Assembly: GCA_001899065.1 (NCBI GenBank)
Contig: MKUZ01000027.1
Location: 8,268-48,659, forward strand
Origin: Devosia sp. 66-22
GTDB lineage: Bacteria; Pseudomonadota; Alphaproteobacteria; Rhizobiales; Devosiaceae
DNA: 40,392 bases
Direction: 5' to 3'
Under the pieces are notes generated by a model. It did no database searches and was not told where the DNA came from. It saw nothing but the letters and a program-made list of their open reading frames with translations. Shown piece by piece: positions 1-7,990 of the stretch. The position numbers and the translations under genes are program-made. Position 1 is the first letter of the stretch; every line of letters starts with the position of its first letter.

Positions 1-147
1 GCTGTCGGGCTTGGTTTCGCGCCGGGCGGTGCGCTGCGCGATGCGGTTGTCGGGCTTGCACGGCCTCCTTCATTCTCACCTGACGGCAGATGAGCATCTA
101 CATCCGAGGCGACGACAGACGCTGGTCCCTCGGAGAAACTGTTCCGT
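1..147. other. Downstream flank of the apiose operon, no supported gene
   Basis: This stretch lies downstream of the kinase stop codon on the minus strand. A purine-rich AAGGAGG occurs near position 65 on the minus strand, and an open frame runs leftwards off the window from an ATG at 73 or a GTG at 61. The peptide is short and rich in Arg, Pro and Ala, and I recognise no family, so I do not call a gene. If the operon continues, the D-apionate oxidoisomerase gene that is missing from the window could lie to the left, but nothing here shows that. Confidence 0.3.
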
Positions 148-1518
148 TCAGGGGCATCCGTCGCGCATCCGGGCAAAGTACTCAGTCGGGCCCATCTGCC
201 CACCCTTCAACGCAACGTCGAAGGACATCTCGCGAAGGTCTTGTCCATGGGCGGCAAGCAGCGCGGCACCCGGCACGCTGTGACCGATTGCGGTCAACGC
301 GTGTATTCCGATCGCGGTGCAGACATCGCCCGAAGTATCGCCGCCAGCGACCACGAGGCGCTCAATGCCAGATGCCGCCTGCACTCTCCGCAGGATCTGT
401 CCCAGGCATGCGCCTAGCCGCTCGCTGGCACCCTCTCGTGACAGCCCCAATATTGCCGCCGCGTTCCGGCAGACGGTGAGTTGTGGGTCATCGGGTCCCC
501 GGACGCTGGCCACTATCGGCGACTTTCCCCGCGCCAGCACCGATAGCGCTGCTGCGACTGCCGACTGCATCGCTTGCTCCGCACATGACGGATCGAGGCA
601 AGAGACCGAATCCAACACAATGACCTCGAAGCCACACGCTTCGGCGCAAACAAGCTGGGCCGCCGTCACGTCGGACGCCGAACCGGAAACCGCCACCAAT
701 TGCGAAACACGTCTTATGCGGGGCGATGAAGGCGACTCCAACGCGCCCGCGGCTTGCCAGTACCGGATGAGCGCATTCTCGACACCCTGCGAGCCGATCG
801 CTAACAGCCGCTCGCCCCGGTTCTGCCAGATCAACTCGCCCGCTGCGACCATGTCATCCGAACTGAGCATGTCGATTGAAACGAGTTCGCATCCTGCCGC
901 ACGTTCGCGAGCTAGCGCATTTGGAGCGTCGCGCAGATCGAGCAGGTCGATGAGACCGATTGATCGGGAGGTCTGGCGCGCAAGGTGTAGCGCCACGTCA
1001 CTCTCGTCCATGGGAGTCACTGGATGCCGACTCATTACGGGGTGCCGGTCGAGTCGATGGTGGCGCGCGCCATGAACCGCAAACAGATTACCAAAGGCCT
1101 GGTAGCGCCCGATGGGTGGCGCTGCCGTCAGAACGGGATGCCATATCCCGCCGAGATGAGGGATAGCCAGATCGATGGCGGCACCGATGGAACCCGTGCT
1201 CGGACTGGAATCAAGCGTCGAGCAGATCTTGTAGTGGGCGAGAGGAGCGCCAATCTGAGCCATGGCAGAAAACACCCTAGGAAGGACGCGACTGATCCAC
1301 TCCTTTGGCTTGGCTCGTGCCTTGCCGGCAATACCGATACCTCTGAATCTGGAGAGGACGCTCAACTCGTCGGGCTCGGGCGGCGCGAGCAGGAGAATGG
1401 AGGACAGCCCCGCGAACTCCATCGCCTCCAGTACCGCCGCAGAGCCGGTGAAGTCGTCGCCGTACCAGGTAACAAGCGGGCCTTCGGGTAGCACGACATT
1501 CAATGATGCGCTCAGCAT
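148..1518 (-). CDS. oiaK: Four-carbon acid sugar kinase family (DUF1537), probable 3-oxo-isoapionate kinase
   Basis: This cytosolic kinase belongs to the DUF1537 family, which phosphorylates keto-acid sugars with ATP. The N-terminal substrate domain carries the family motif GDDFTG at residues 20-25. The C-terminal nucleotide-binding domain carries GGDTSG near 392-397 and KGGQMG near 439-444, the usual places for these signatures, and the 456-residue length is normal. Its ATG overlaps the TAA stop of the RuBisCO-like gene by one base (TAATG), so the two are translationally coupled. In described apiose pathways OiaK makes 3-oxo-isoapionate 4-phosphate, the substrate of a RuBisCO-like enzyme. 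The coupling to such a gene and to a D-apionolactonase is the reason for this name over the related tetronate (OtnK) and threonate (DtnK) kinases. Substrate assignment is inference; family membership is clear. Confidence 0.8.
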   Translation of the reverse strand: MLSASLNVVLPEGPLVTWYGDDFTGSAAVLEAMEFAGLSSILLLAPPEPDELSVLSRFRGIGIAGKARAKPKEWISRVLPRVFSAMAQIGAPLAHYKICSTLDSSPSTGSIGAAIDLAIPHLGGIWHPVLTAAPPIGRYQAFGNLFAVHGARHHRLDRHPVMSRHPVTPMDESDVALHLARQTSRSIGLIDLLDLRDAPNALARERAAGCELVSIDMLSSDDMVAAGELIWQNRGERLLAIGSQGVENALIRYWQAAGALESPSSPRIRRVSQLVAVSGSASDVTAAQLVCAEACGFEVIVLDSVSCLDPSCAEQAMQSAVAAALSVLARGKSPIVASVRGPDDPQLTVCRNAAAILGLSREGASERLGACLGQILRRVQAASGIERLVVAGGDTSGDVCTAIGIHALTAIGHSVPGAALLAAHGQDLREMSFDVALKGGQMGPTEYFARMRDGCP

Positions 1519-2768
1519 TACGCGCCATCAAAGGCGGCCAGCGCGCGCGCCAGCGGCGGATGTTGCGCTGCATGCCGTGCGACGGGGACTCCGGCAATGG
1601 CCGCATCCCATGCCTGCTGTAGCGCCTCAACCCCGGCGCGCGTGCCGTCAGGATGGCCGAGCACACCTCCTCCGGCAGCGAAAATGAGGTCTGAACTGCC
1701 CATCTGCGACCAGGTATCGGCCACTTGGCGTACAGTTTGGCCTGAGGAAAAGACCGGCATTGCTACTGCTGGCTTTGCTGGCGACATGGGCGTCAGGCAG
1801 GCGCGAGCCGAGACGAGCACGCTCTCGTCCGATTCGCAGAACTTGTTCTGAAGCCCATTGACGTGCAGATGGTCGACGCCCGCCAGCCGCCAGAACTTCT
1901 GCCAGGCTACATAGGACCACCCCAACACGGGATGGCGCGACAGCGCGCCCCAGCCATTGCGGTGGCCATGGATAATCAGCCGAGAATGGCGCGCCAGTGA
2001 AATTACCCCCGCAAGGCCGACCGAGTTTATGCTGACCATGACGCACGTGCCGCCCTCGCGCTCGACAAGGTCGTGACGCCATCGCATCTCGTCGACTTCG
2101 CCGGTAATGTTGAAGGCATAGAGCACGCGCTTTCCAGTTCGATCCGCATGCCGTCTCAGAACATCCATGACCGCGCGGACGCGGTCAGCAAAGGGGCTGG
2201 AGGGACTATCACCCTGCAACTCGTCGTCCTTGATGAAGTCGATGCCGGCCTCGGCGAGGCCCGACACAAGGTCGGCCGTTGCCTCAATACTCAGGCCGAC
2301 ACTGGGCTTCACAATAGTTCCGATCAGCGGCCGCCGTTCCACGCCCGAAATTCGGCGCGTACCCGCAACGCCGAAGGCCGGGCCGGCATGGGTCTCGAAG
2401 AAGGGGGGTGGCAAGGCGATGTCCATGATCTTTAGGCCTGAGATCTCCCTTAGTTCGAAGAGATTGCCCGCGACAGTGGACATGAGGTTGGGAAGCGAAG
2501 CCCCGACATTTGCAAACGGCCAGGCGATCTCGACATAGCCGCGGCGCACGGGCCCACCCATGGCGCGGCCGCCCGGCAGTGATGGTGCATCGGTGCCGTC
2601 GATCTCCTCGATCGCCACCACACGGGCGCGCGCGCGAGCGCGCAGCGCGGCGTCCTCGCCGGGTACCGCAACGAACGTGCCCGATGACTGCTCACCGGCG
2701 ATCGCCTCAGCACAGGCTTCGAGGTTCAGAGCGGTCTCAACGAGGTAGCGCGCACGGATTTCGGTCAT
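1518..2768 (-). CDS. RuBisCO-like protein (OiaX/OiaT-type, 3-oxo-isoapionate-4-phosphate processing)
   Basis: This is a form IV RuBisCO-like protein of about 416 residues. I chose the ATG at 2768 because it forms an ATGA overlap with the upstream dehydrogenase stop. Counting from there, the carbamylated lysine motif FIKDDE is at 179-184, with Lys, Asp and Glu all kept. The equivalents of Lys175 (Lys154), His294 and Arg295 (269-270), His327 (302) and Lys334 (309) are also present, as is the C-terminal phosphate-loop GGG near 366. Lys177 is replaced by Ser and His298 by Trp, so CO2 fixation is not expected. In known apiose pathways such proteins either decarboxylate 3-oxo-isoapionate 4-phosphate (OiaX) or cleave it by a transcarboxylase/hydrolase reaction (OiaT). 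I cannot tell which from sequence alone. The kinase follows immediately. Confidence 0.85.
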   Translation of the reverse strand: MTEIRARYLVETALNLEACAEAIAGEQSSGTFVAVPGEDAALRARARARVVAIEEIDGTDAPSLPGGRAMGGPVRRGYVEIAWPFANVGASLPNLMSTVAGNLFELREISGLKIMDIALPPPFFETHAGPAFGVAGTRRISGVERRPLIGTIVKPSVGLSIEATADLVSGLAEAGIDFIKDDELQGDSPSSPFADRVRAVMDVLRRHADRTGKRVLYAFNITGEVDEMRWRHDLVEREGGTCVMVSINSVGLAGVISLARHSRLIIHGHRNGWGALSRHPVLGWSYVAWQKFWRLAGVDHLHVNGLQNKFCESDESVLVSARACLTPMSPAKPAVAMPVFSSGQTVRQVADTWSQMGSSDLIFAAGGGVLGHPDGTRAGVEALQQAWDAAIAGVPVARHAAQHPPLARALAAFDGA

Positions 2769-3805
2769 TCGCGCGCCTCGATCCACGCGTCGATAGCGAT
2801 GGTCTCGTCTCGTTCCGCAGAATCGTACGAGGCAAGCGCCAGTGCGAGCGTCATAAGATTGTGTCGCCCCGAAGGCTCCGGCTCAGCCCGACCGTTCAGA
2901 ACATCGACCACATGGCTTTCGAAGGCCCGGACGCTGTCCATCACACCATGCCATGGCGGCGCCCCCCACACCGGGACTGGAGGCTCGAGTAGTACCTCGC
3001 GGACCCCATCATGGCGGTGCCATTGCAGCCGATAGTCGGCCGTCAGCGAGAGGCTCGCGTCGTCGCCCTCGATCCACGCTGTCGTCTGGGGAAACGGCTC
3101 GGGTCGTATGACCGAATGGTACGAGCAATCGAGTACCGTCGTAGCGCCACCTACATGGCCCAGCAATGCCGTGAAGGCGTCTTCCCCGCGCACTTCGGGG
3201 TTTCGGCGTTGGGTCCGACACGACACTGTCTCCACTTCGTTGATGAGCTGTCGCGCGAGATCGAACAGATGCAAACCCATGTCCATCAGGGCAAAACGCT
3301 CGATGCGTTTCAAGTAGGGCTGATTGACATAGTTATCAACACCATGTCGAAACGAGATTCGCGCAAATCGCGGGGTGCCGATGTCGCCCGCCGCGATCCG
3401 CCGCGCTATCTCACGGTAGGGCTTCTGCCATCTGAAATTCTCGTGGACCATAAGTGTGGCGCCGGCTGCCTCCGCCGCGGCGACCATGGCCAGGGCATCC
3501 GCATAGGTGTTCGCGATCGGCTTTTGGCAGATCACGAGCCGGCATCGGGACGCAGCGAGTTCGACGAGGTCGCGATGCGATTCCGGTGTTGTCGCGACAT
3601 CGATGAAATCGAGCTGCTCGTGCTCGAGCAAGTCCGCTGCGTCGGCGTAGACTCGCCCGATGTTGTGGACCCGAGCTGTCGTCCGGGCCCGGTCCGCATC
3701 GCTGTCGCACACCGCCACGATGGCGACATCGGCCAATTCGGCCCAGGCCCGAAGGTGGTTCTGCGCAAAGAAGCCGCAACCGATGATGGCGCCTCGAAAC
3801 GTCAA
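2765..3805 (-). CDS. apsD: Gfo/Idh/MocA family oxidoreductase, probable D-apiose dehydrogenase
   Basis: This NAD(P)-dependent sugar dehydrogenase has an N-terminal Rossmann fold (GAIIGCGFFAQNHLRAW) and a C-terminal Gfo/Idh/MocA domain. The EKP-type catalytic motif appears as CQKPIA near residue 95, and the conserved Asp and His pair lies in DMGLHLFD. The start is taken as TTG at 3805. It overlaps the apnL stop as TTGA, has GGGGAGGG about 7 bases upstream, and gives 346 residues, the normal family length; upstream in-frame codons have no family similarity. Its place directly after D-apionolactonase indicates oxidation of D-apiose to D-apionolactone, the first step of the known pathway. The family is certain and the substrate is inferred from neighbours. 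Confidence 0.8.
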   Translation of the reverse strand: MTFRGAIIGCGFFAQNHLRAWAELADVAIVAVCDSDADRARTTARVHNIGRVYADAADLLEHEQLDFIDVATTPESHRDLVELAASRCRLVICQKPIANTYADALAMVAAAEAAGATLMVHENFRWQKPYREIARRIAAGDIGTPRFARISFRHGVDNYVNQPYLKRIERFALMDMGLHLFDLARQLINEVETVSCRTQRRNPEVRGEDAFTALLGHVGGATTVLDCSYHSVIRPEPFPQTTAWIEGDDASLSLTADYRLQWHRHDGVREVLLEPPVPVWGAPPWHGVMDSVRAFESHVVDVLNGRAEPEPSGRHNLMTLALALASYDSAERDETIAIDAWIEARE

Positions 3806-5706
3806 GTGGATACCCTCCCCCATTTCAGATGTGCAACGCTGTACGGGCCAAGTGTTAGGGGGCCGTCGTGACGCGGCGCAGTCTCTAGCCAGTACCTGTC
3901 GACAACAGCAGCTGGCATCGACGCAGTATCGAGGACGAGCCCGGCCGCTCCCTGCGCCGTATCCAGCCGGATGGCTGAGTTGGTACAATTGGCGATAACG
4001 GCCTGCGACCCCTCGTCTCCTTCGGCGGCCACACCGCGAAGCCCAACAGGTAGTTCGATCGCAAGCCGCGGCCGCCCCGAAAGACCCGCCAGCGCCCTGA
4101 AAGCATGATAGGCGGGATTGAGAACGCTGATACCGCCGCCCCGTGCCGTCGAAGCAAGCCCGAAGGGGCCGTAGGGTGCGGCGAGCGCGATGAACTCGAT
4201 CCGTGACCCCATCGTCGCGGCCGCGACGCCGACCATCCAGGCCGCGCCGAACAGCCCCATCTGTCGCGGATCAAGCTGCGCCATCGCAAGCCGAACGCCC
4301 GTTGGATTGTCCATCACGTCTCGGCCGTAGGGGTTGGTCCGCATGCCAATGCTCGCAAGCCCGAGGCGGTAGGGCCGTTCCCTCGCATGGGTCCCGAGTG
4401 TATCGAAGATCGGCTCCAGCGTATCCAACGCCCGCATCACCGAACGATCGTCCGCGGCATGGACAAGTGGTGTAAGAGAGTGCGTGACGTAGTCGAAATC
4501 GCCCGTCGGCGGGCAGCGGTTAAGCTCGGTGAAATTTGTCAGCATGCCCGCGCCGAGGCGCTGGGTCGGGAACACCCGGCGCGCGGCTTCGATCGCGCCT
4601 GCGGGCGTCGCGCCGGCGGGCGCCGCCTCCCATGTTTGGATACAACGCATATAGGCGCGAGGCAGGACCATCAGGTGTTCCGGAACGAGACCGAGGCCTG
4701 TGAGAGTGTCGAGGGCGAGCTCGAGCTGCCGTTCGAGCAGCGGCGGCTCGCCATCGACGATGACCTCGAGGTCGAAAGGCGACGCGCGCAGCGGGTGCGC
4801 GTTCATGGCGAGCCAGGCAAGATCGGTGTTACAGGCGAGATCGACGCGGGCCAGCCAGCGCGGCGGAGGTTGCAGAATCGCGGCCGCGGGGCCGAAGCCC
4901 CCCGCCATCGGCCACGACGGATCAAGCGCGAGGCCGAACTCGGGCATCAGGCTTCCATCGACGCCGCCGGGCCGAACTGCGCCACGCCGTCCTTCTGCCG
5001 GTGCTGTGCCACTTCCGGCGAAACGGATCGTGATCGCCTGGTCGATCGCCTCGCCGGCCGCGATGCCGAAGGGATAGGGCAGTAGTAGCGGCCGGCAGAA
5101 GGTCTTGTAGGACGCGTCGGACCAATTGCGCTGGTCCTCCATCTCGAAGCGGTCCCCGGCAAAGCGCATGCCCACGGCAATCCCGTGCGAGACCCAGTCG
5201 AGGCCGGCGATGTCCATCGCCGGCTGGGTGGGAGAAATGAGACCCGGAAAGATCGTCTCGTCCACGCTTGCGTCGGGATGCAGCACCCTCAGTGGGGCAC
5301 CGGCAACGTCGAGCGGATGAAGAACGACGAAGCCGGCACGGCAGACGCGCGTGTCGGCCTTTGCGGTGAGCGACAAACTCAGCCTTACGTCGCCTTCGCG
5401 CCTAGCGTCACAAACGAAGCTACCCGCGAAATCACCTGCAGCAAAGTTGGTGGAGTAGCGAACACCGTCGACTGTTGGCTCGACCGACTCCATGCGAGTG
5501 CGCACGGGCGCGGTCCCCCAATCGACATCTCGTATCGGATAGGCGACGCCACAGATGGCTTCGATCCCGTCCCAGCTTATCGAGGAAACCTCGCCGTTAA
5601 CGATCTCTACGACGAGGCGGCCGGCCTCGAGCCTGACCGGCTGGCCCGCTTGCTCTGCCGTCCCATACAGTCGGGTTGTTACGGATTTGTCGTCGTCCAT
5701 GTCCAT
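3802..5706 (-). CDS. apnL: D-apionolactonase
   Basis: This large protein of about 635 residues resembles the D-apionate lactonase family throughout. Near the N-terminus, a segment built around ISWDGIEAICGVAYPIRD and DVDWGT matches the family opening, and long alpha/beta stretches follow. It would hydrolyse D-apionolactone to D-apionate in the cytosol; no signal peptide is visible. The start is ambiguous. ATG codons at 5706 and 5700 follow AAGGGTG closely, and the one at 5700 has the better spacing; an in-frame ATG at 5736 lacks a ribosome binding site. It is the first gene of a four-gene coupled operon and faces a divergent GntR regulator. The family is rare and specific, so it anchors the apiose assignment of the operon. 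Confidence 0.82.
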   Translation of the reverse strand: MDMDDDKSVTTRLYGTAEQAGQPVRLEAGRLVVEIVNGEVSSISWDGIEAICGVAYPIRDVDWGTAPVRTRMESVEPTVDGVRYSTNFAAGDFAGSFVCDARREGDVRLSLSLTAKADTRVCRAGFVVLHPLDVAGAPLRVLHPDASVDETIFPGLISPTQPAMDIAGLDWVSHGIAVGMRFAGDRFEMEDQRNWSDASYKTFCRPLLLPYPFGIAAGEAIDQAITIRFAGSGTAPAEGRRGAVRPGGVDGSLMPEFGLALDPSWPMAGGFGPAAAILQPPPRWLARVDLACNTDLAWLAMNAHPLRASPFDLEVIVDGEPPLLERQLELALDTLTGLGLVPEHLMVLPRAYMRCIQTWEAAPAGATPAGAIEAARRVFPTQRLGAGMLTNFTELNRCPPTGDFDYVTHSLTPLVHAADDRSVMRALDTLEPIFDTLGTHARERPYRLGLASIGMRTNPYGRDVMDNPTGVRLAMAQLDPRQMGLFGAAWMVGVAAATMGSRIEFIALAAPYGPFGLASTARGGGISVLNPAYHAFRALAGLSGRPRLAIELPVGLRGVAAEGDEGSQAVIANCTNSAIRLDTAQGAAGLVLDTASMPAAVVDRYWLETAPRHDGPLTLGPYSVAHLKWGRVST

Positions 5707-5730
5707 CACCCTTACCACCTCGTTTAAAGA

Positions 5731-5744
5731 GATCATACCAGTAA
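5731..5744 (-). promoter_or_regulatory. Extended -10 promoter element and possible operator of the apnL operon
   Basis: On the minus strand this reads TTACTGGTATGATC. It contains TGGTATGAT, a good extended -10 (TG-N-TATGAT), about 25 bases before the likely apnL start, while no good -35 is seen, which suits an activated or repressed promoter. Thirteen of the 14 bases recur at 13178-13191 upstream of the metallo-hydrolase gene. TGGTAT half-sites are typical of FadR-subfamily GntR regulators, and such a regulator is encoded next door, so it may also be an operator. The operator role is inference. Confidence 0.45.
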
Positions 5745-5810
5745 CAAAGGTTCAGGAACCACTGGCCTCGGCCGGAGGATGTTCCTTTCTCAAGAATATC
5801 ACTCTGCGTT

Positions 5811-5838
5811 TTGATGTTACCGCACCCAAGGGTATGCT
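5811..5838 (+). promoter_or_regulatory. Sigma-70-type promoter for the gntR gene
   Basis: TTGATG at 5811-5816 and TATGCT at 5833-5838 are separated by 16 bases and face the regulator gene. Transcription would begin near 5845, which excludes a TTG there as the start codon and supports the ATG at 5869. Confidence 0.4.
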
Positions 5839-5868
5839 GCCCCTTTGGACACTGCGAGTCGTACTTAT

Positions 5869-6642
5869 ATGACCTCCAAGCAAACCACAGCCGATGTGGC
5901 ATCACCTAATGGGGCCAAGGCGGAGCTGCCTAAGCGTCCAAAACTATCGACCAAGGTCGAAGAGAAGTTGATCTCCCTATTGCAGTCAGGTGATTGGCTG
6001 CCCGGCGACGTGCTTCCCTCGGAGCGCGAGCTGATGGCGCAGTTTGGTATCGGCCGTCCGGCGATTCGAGAGGCAATGCAGAAGCTCGAACTCATAGGCC
6101 TGATCGACATTCGCCATGGTGAGCGTCCGCGCGTAGCGATGCCCACGGTCGACAGGATGTTCTGGGGGCTGTCCGAAACGGTTCATCACGTCCTGACGCA
6201 CTCGGCCGGCAGTCTCACCTATCTGCTCGAGGTACGTGAAATCCTCGAGATGCAGATGGCCCGGACGGCCGCCGAATTGCATTCGCCCGAGACCGCCCAA
6301 CGCATTAGGGACGCGCTCGGCGCCCAGGAAGCGGCCATCGGCTCGCCAACGGAATTCATCGAACGGGACGGCCTGTTCCACCTCGAAATCGCTCGAGCGA
6401 GCGGCAATCCGATTGCGATCGAACTGTGCCGGGCGATGTTCTCCTGGCTCAAGGATTTTCACTCGCAATGGGTACGACGTCCCGGCCTCAGCGCGCTCAC
6501 TCTGTCCGAGCACCGCACGATTCTGCGTGCCATAGAAGAGTCCGACCCCGAGGCCGCTGCGCTTGCGATGAAAACGCATCTCAATCGTGCCAATAGCCAG
6601 TACGCAACAGATAATCGAATGCTCCCCAGAACTCGGGCCTGA
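5869..6642 (+). CDS. GntR/FadR-family transcriptional regulator
   Basis: This is a one-component regulator of about 257 residues with an N-terminal winged helix and a C-terminal FCD ligand-binding domain. The helix-turn-helix is clear in LPSERELMAQFGIGRPAIRE, followed by the wing around GLIDIRHGERPRV. The FCD domain carries the usual metal-binding Asp and His residues in ERDGLFHLE, SEHRTI and MKTHL. It is divergent from apnL and most likely controls the apiose operon in response to a sugar-acid intermediate. The ATG at 5869 is preferred over an upstream TTG at 5845, which sits at the predicted transcription start. Its end is only 7 bases from the convergent GH140 gene end. Confidence 0.88.
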   Translation: MTSKQTTADVASPNGAKAELPKRPKLSTKVEEKLISLLQSGDWLPGDVLPSERELMAQFGIGRPAIREAMQKLELIGLIDIRHGERPRVAMPTVDRMFWGLSETVHHVLTHSAGSLTYLLEVREILEMQMARTAAELHSPETAQRIRDALGAQEAAIGSPTEFIERDGLFHLEIARASGNPIAIELCRAMFSWLKDFHSQWVRRPGLSALTLSEHRTILRAIEESDPEAAALAMKTHLNRANSQYATDNRMLPRTRA

Positions 6643-6649
6643 CCGGCGG

Positions 6650-7930
6650 CTATTCGGCACGTTCGAGGATGATGATCGCGTCACCCGGCACATCGACCAT
6701 ATCGATATGCACAGACTCGTCGTTCCGCAGCCGTGTCGTAATCGGCCGGCGGTCGGATAGGCTCCATGCTGCGACCTGCGTGTGTTGGCCCGACCGCCGG
6801 ACCGAAACTGCCGTGGCATAGGGGGTGTAGATCGCGACACGCTTGCCGTCGGCGCTCGATGCAGCGCGCACCTCGCCTGGATTGTTGATGATGACCTCCT
6901 GGTCCGGCACATAGTCGTAGAGCCCGTACTCGCATAGTAGGAGACCGGCGAGAGAGACGTCGTTGGCGCCGGGGAAATGCATGGCCGCCTGCCAAGGAAA
7001 CGGCTCACGCACCGACGACTGGGTCAGGAACTCGTTACCACGCGCGTGCCAGCTCCATACTCCGTGCGCGCCATAACCGATACCGGCCGCGGCACCTGCG
7101 AGGATGCTCCACCAGATGGCGCGCCGGACATCGCTTGCGAGCCAGCGCGCCGGCGTATCGGGAGGGATGCCGAACTCTTCGTAGACCGGCTCCATATTCA
7201 GGATTGGGCGGCGGACAGACTTGCCCATGTAGAGCGCGGCGAGATCGTAGCAGCGATGCTGCGTGGCCAAGTCGTGGCCCGATTGATAGCCATAAATGTC
7301 GAGATTTGGCGAATCTGCCAGCACTGCGGGCAGATCGGCCGTCGGCGCGGAATGCACGGCGGTCAGGCAGTGAGGAGCCTCCCGCGCGACCTGGTCAAGC
7401 ACTTCGACATAGGTGGCGATTGCAACCGGGTCGGTGAAGTGTTCGTCACCGCTGACGACGAAGATCGGATCAAACTCGGCGAATGTCTTCGTGATCAACG
7501 AAACATAATCGCGCCGATGAGCATCAGGCATAACTGCCCAGGGCGTCAACTTGGCACCCCACGTATTGGGGACATAGTTGACCCAGAGGAACGCCAGGCA
7601 GATGACCATGCCCTCGTCACGGGCGATCCGGACAAGCTCTCGCGCGGTCGCGAAATAGTCGAGATCGGGTTGGTCGAATTTGTAGTGCCCGTTGGCGTCG
7701 AGAGCGAACGGCACTCGCGACTCTTTCCGGATCGAGCGATCGTGCAGACATGGCAGCGCCTGCACGAGCATACCAGTGAATCCCTGCATGCGACGAGACG
7801 TAACGTAGTAGCGCCACTCTTCAATACCGGCATCGGGGAATGCCGCCCACGCCGTGTCGAAGATCATTGGAAAGAACCTGCCGTCTCGCATCACGTGCGT
7901 ACCTGACGGGTGGACGGTCAACCTGGACAT
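6650..7930 (-). CDS. GH140-like D-apiosidase (DUF4038 family), cytoplasmic
   Basis: This 426-residue (beta/alpha)8-barrel protein resembles the DUF4038 glycosidases, now GH140, whose characterised members release D-apiose from rhamnogalacturonan-II side chains. The two expected catalytic regions are visible: VVSGDEH with Asp162 as candidate acid/base, and LNMEPVYEE with Glu247 as candidate nucleophile. There is no signal peptide, so it should act on an imported glycoside. GGAG lies 7 bases before the ATG. It is the last gene after the ABC importer on the same strand and stands next to the apiose catabolic operon, which agrees with release of free D-apiose for ApsD. The C-terminal 80 residues look like a small beta domain. 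The exact glycosidic linkage cut is unknown. Confidence 0.78.
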   Translation of the reverse strand: MSRLTVHPSGTHVMRDGRFFPMIFDTAWAAFPDAGIEEWRYYVTSRRMQGFTGMLVQALPCLHDRSIRKESRVPFALDANGHYKFDQPDLDYFATARELVRIARDEGMVICLAFLWVNYVPNTWGAKLTPWAVMPDAHRRDYVSLITKTFAEFDPIFVVSGDEHFTDPVAIATYVEVLDQVAREAPHCLTAVHSAPTADLPAVLADSPNLDIYGYQSGHDLATQHRCYDLAALYMGKSVRRPILNMEPVYEEFGIPPDTPARWLASDVRRAIWWSILAGAAAGIGYGAHGVWSWHARGNEFLTQSSVREPFPWQAAMHFPGANDVSLAGLLLCEYGLYDYVPDQEVIINNPGEVRAASSADGKRVAIYTPYATAVSVRRSGQHTQVAAWSLSDRRPITTRLRNDESVHIDMVDVPGDAIIILERAE

Positions 7931-7990
7931 GCTTAGTCTCCGTTTTGGGGCATTCTCCCGCTGTCGCGGTTCGACGGCTCTTCCGCCGCG

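Noticed and set aside
5845-5868. TTG at 5845 as the start of the GntR regulator
   Set aside because: It coincides with the predicted transcription start and has no ribosome binding site; ATG 5869 fits better.
7769-7776. ATACCAGT inside the GH140 gene, matching part of the promoter block
   Set aside because: Only 8 bases match and the site is within coding sequence, so chance is enough.
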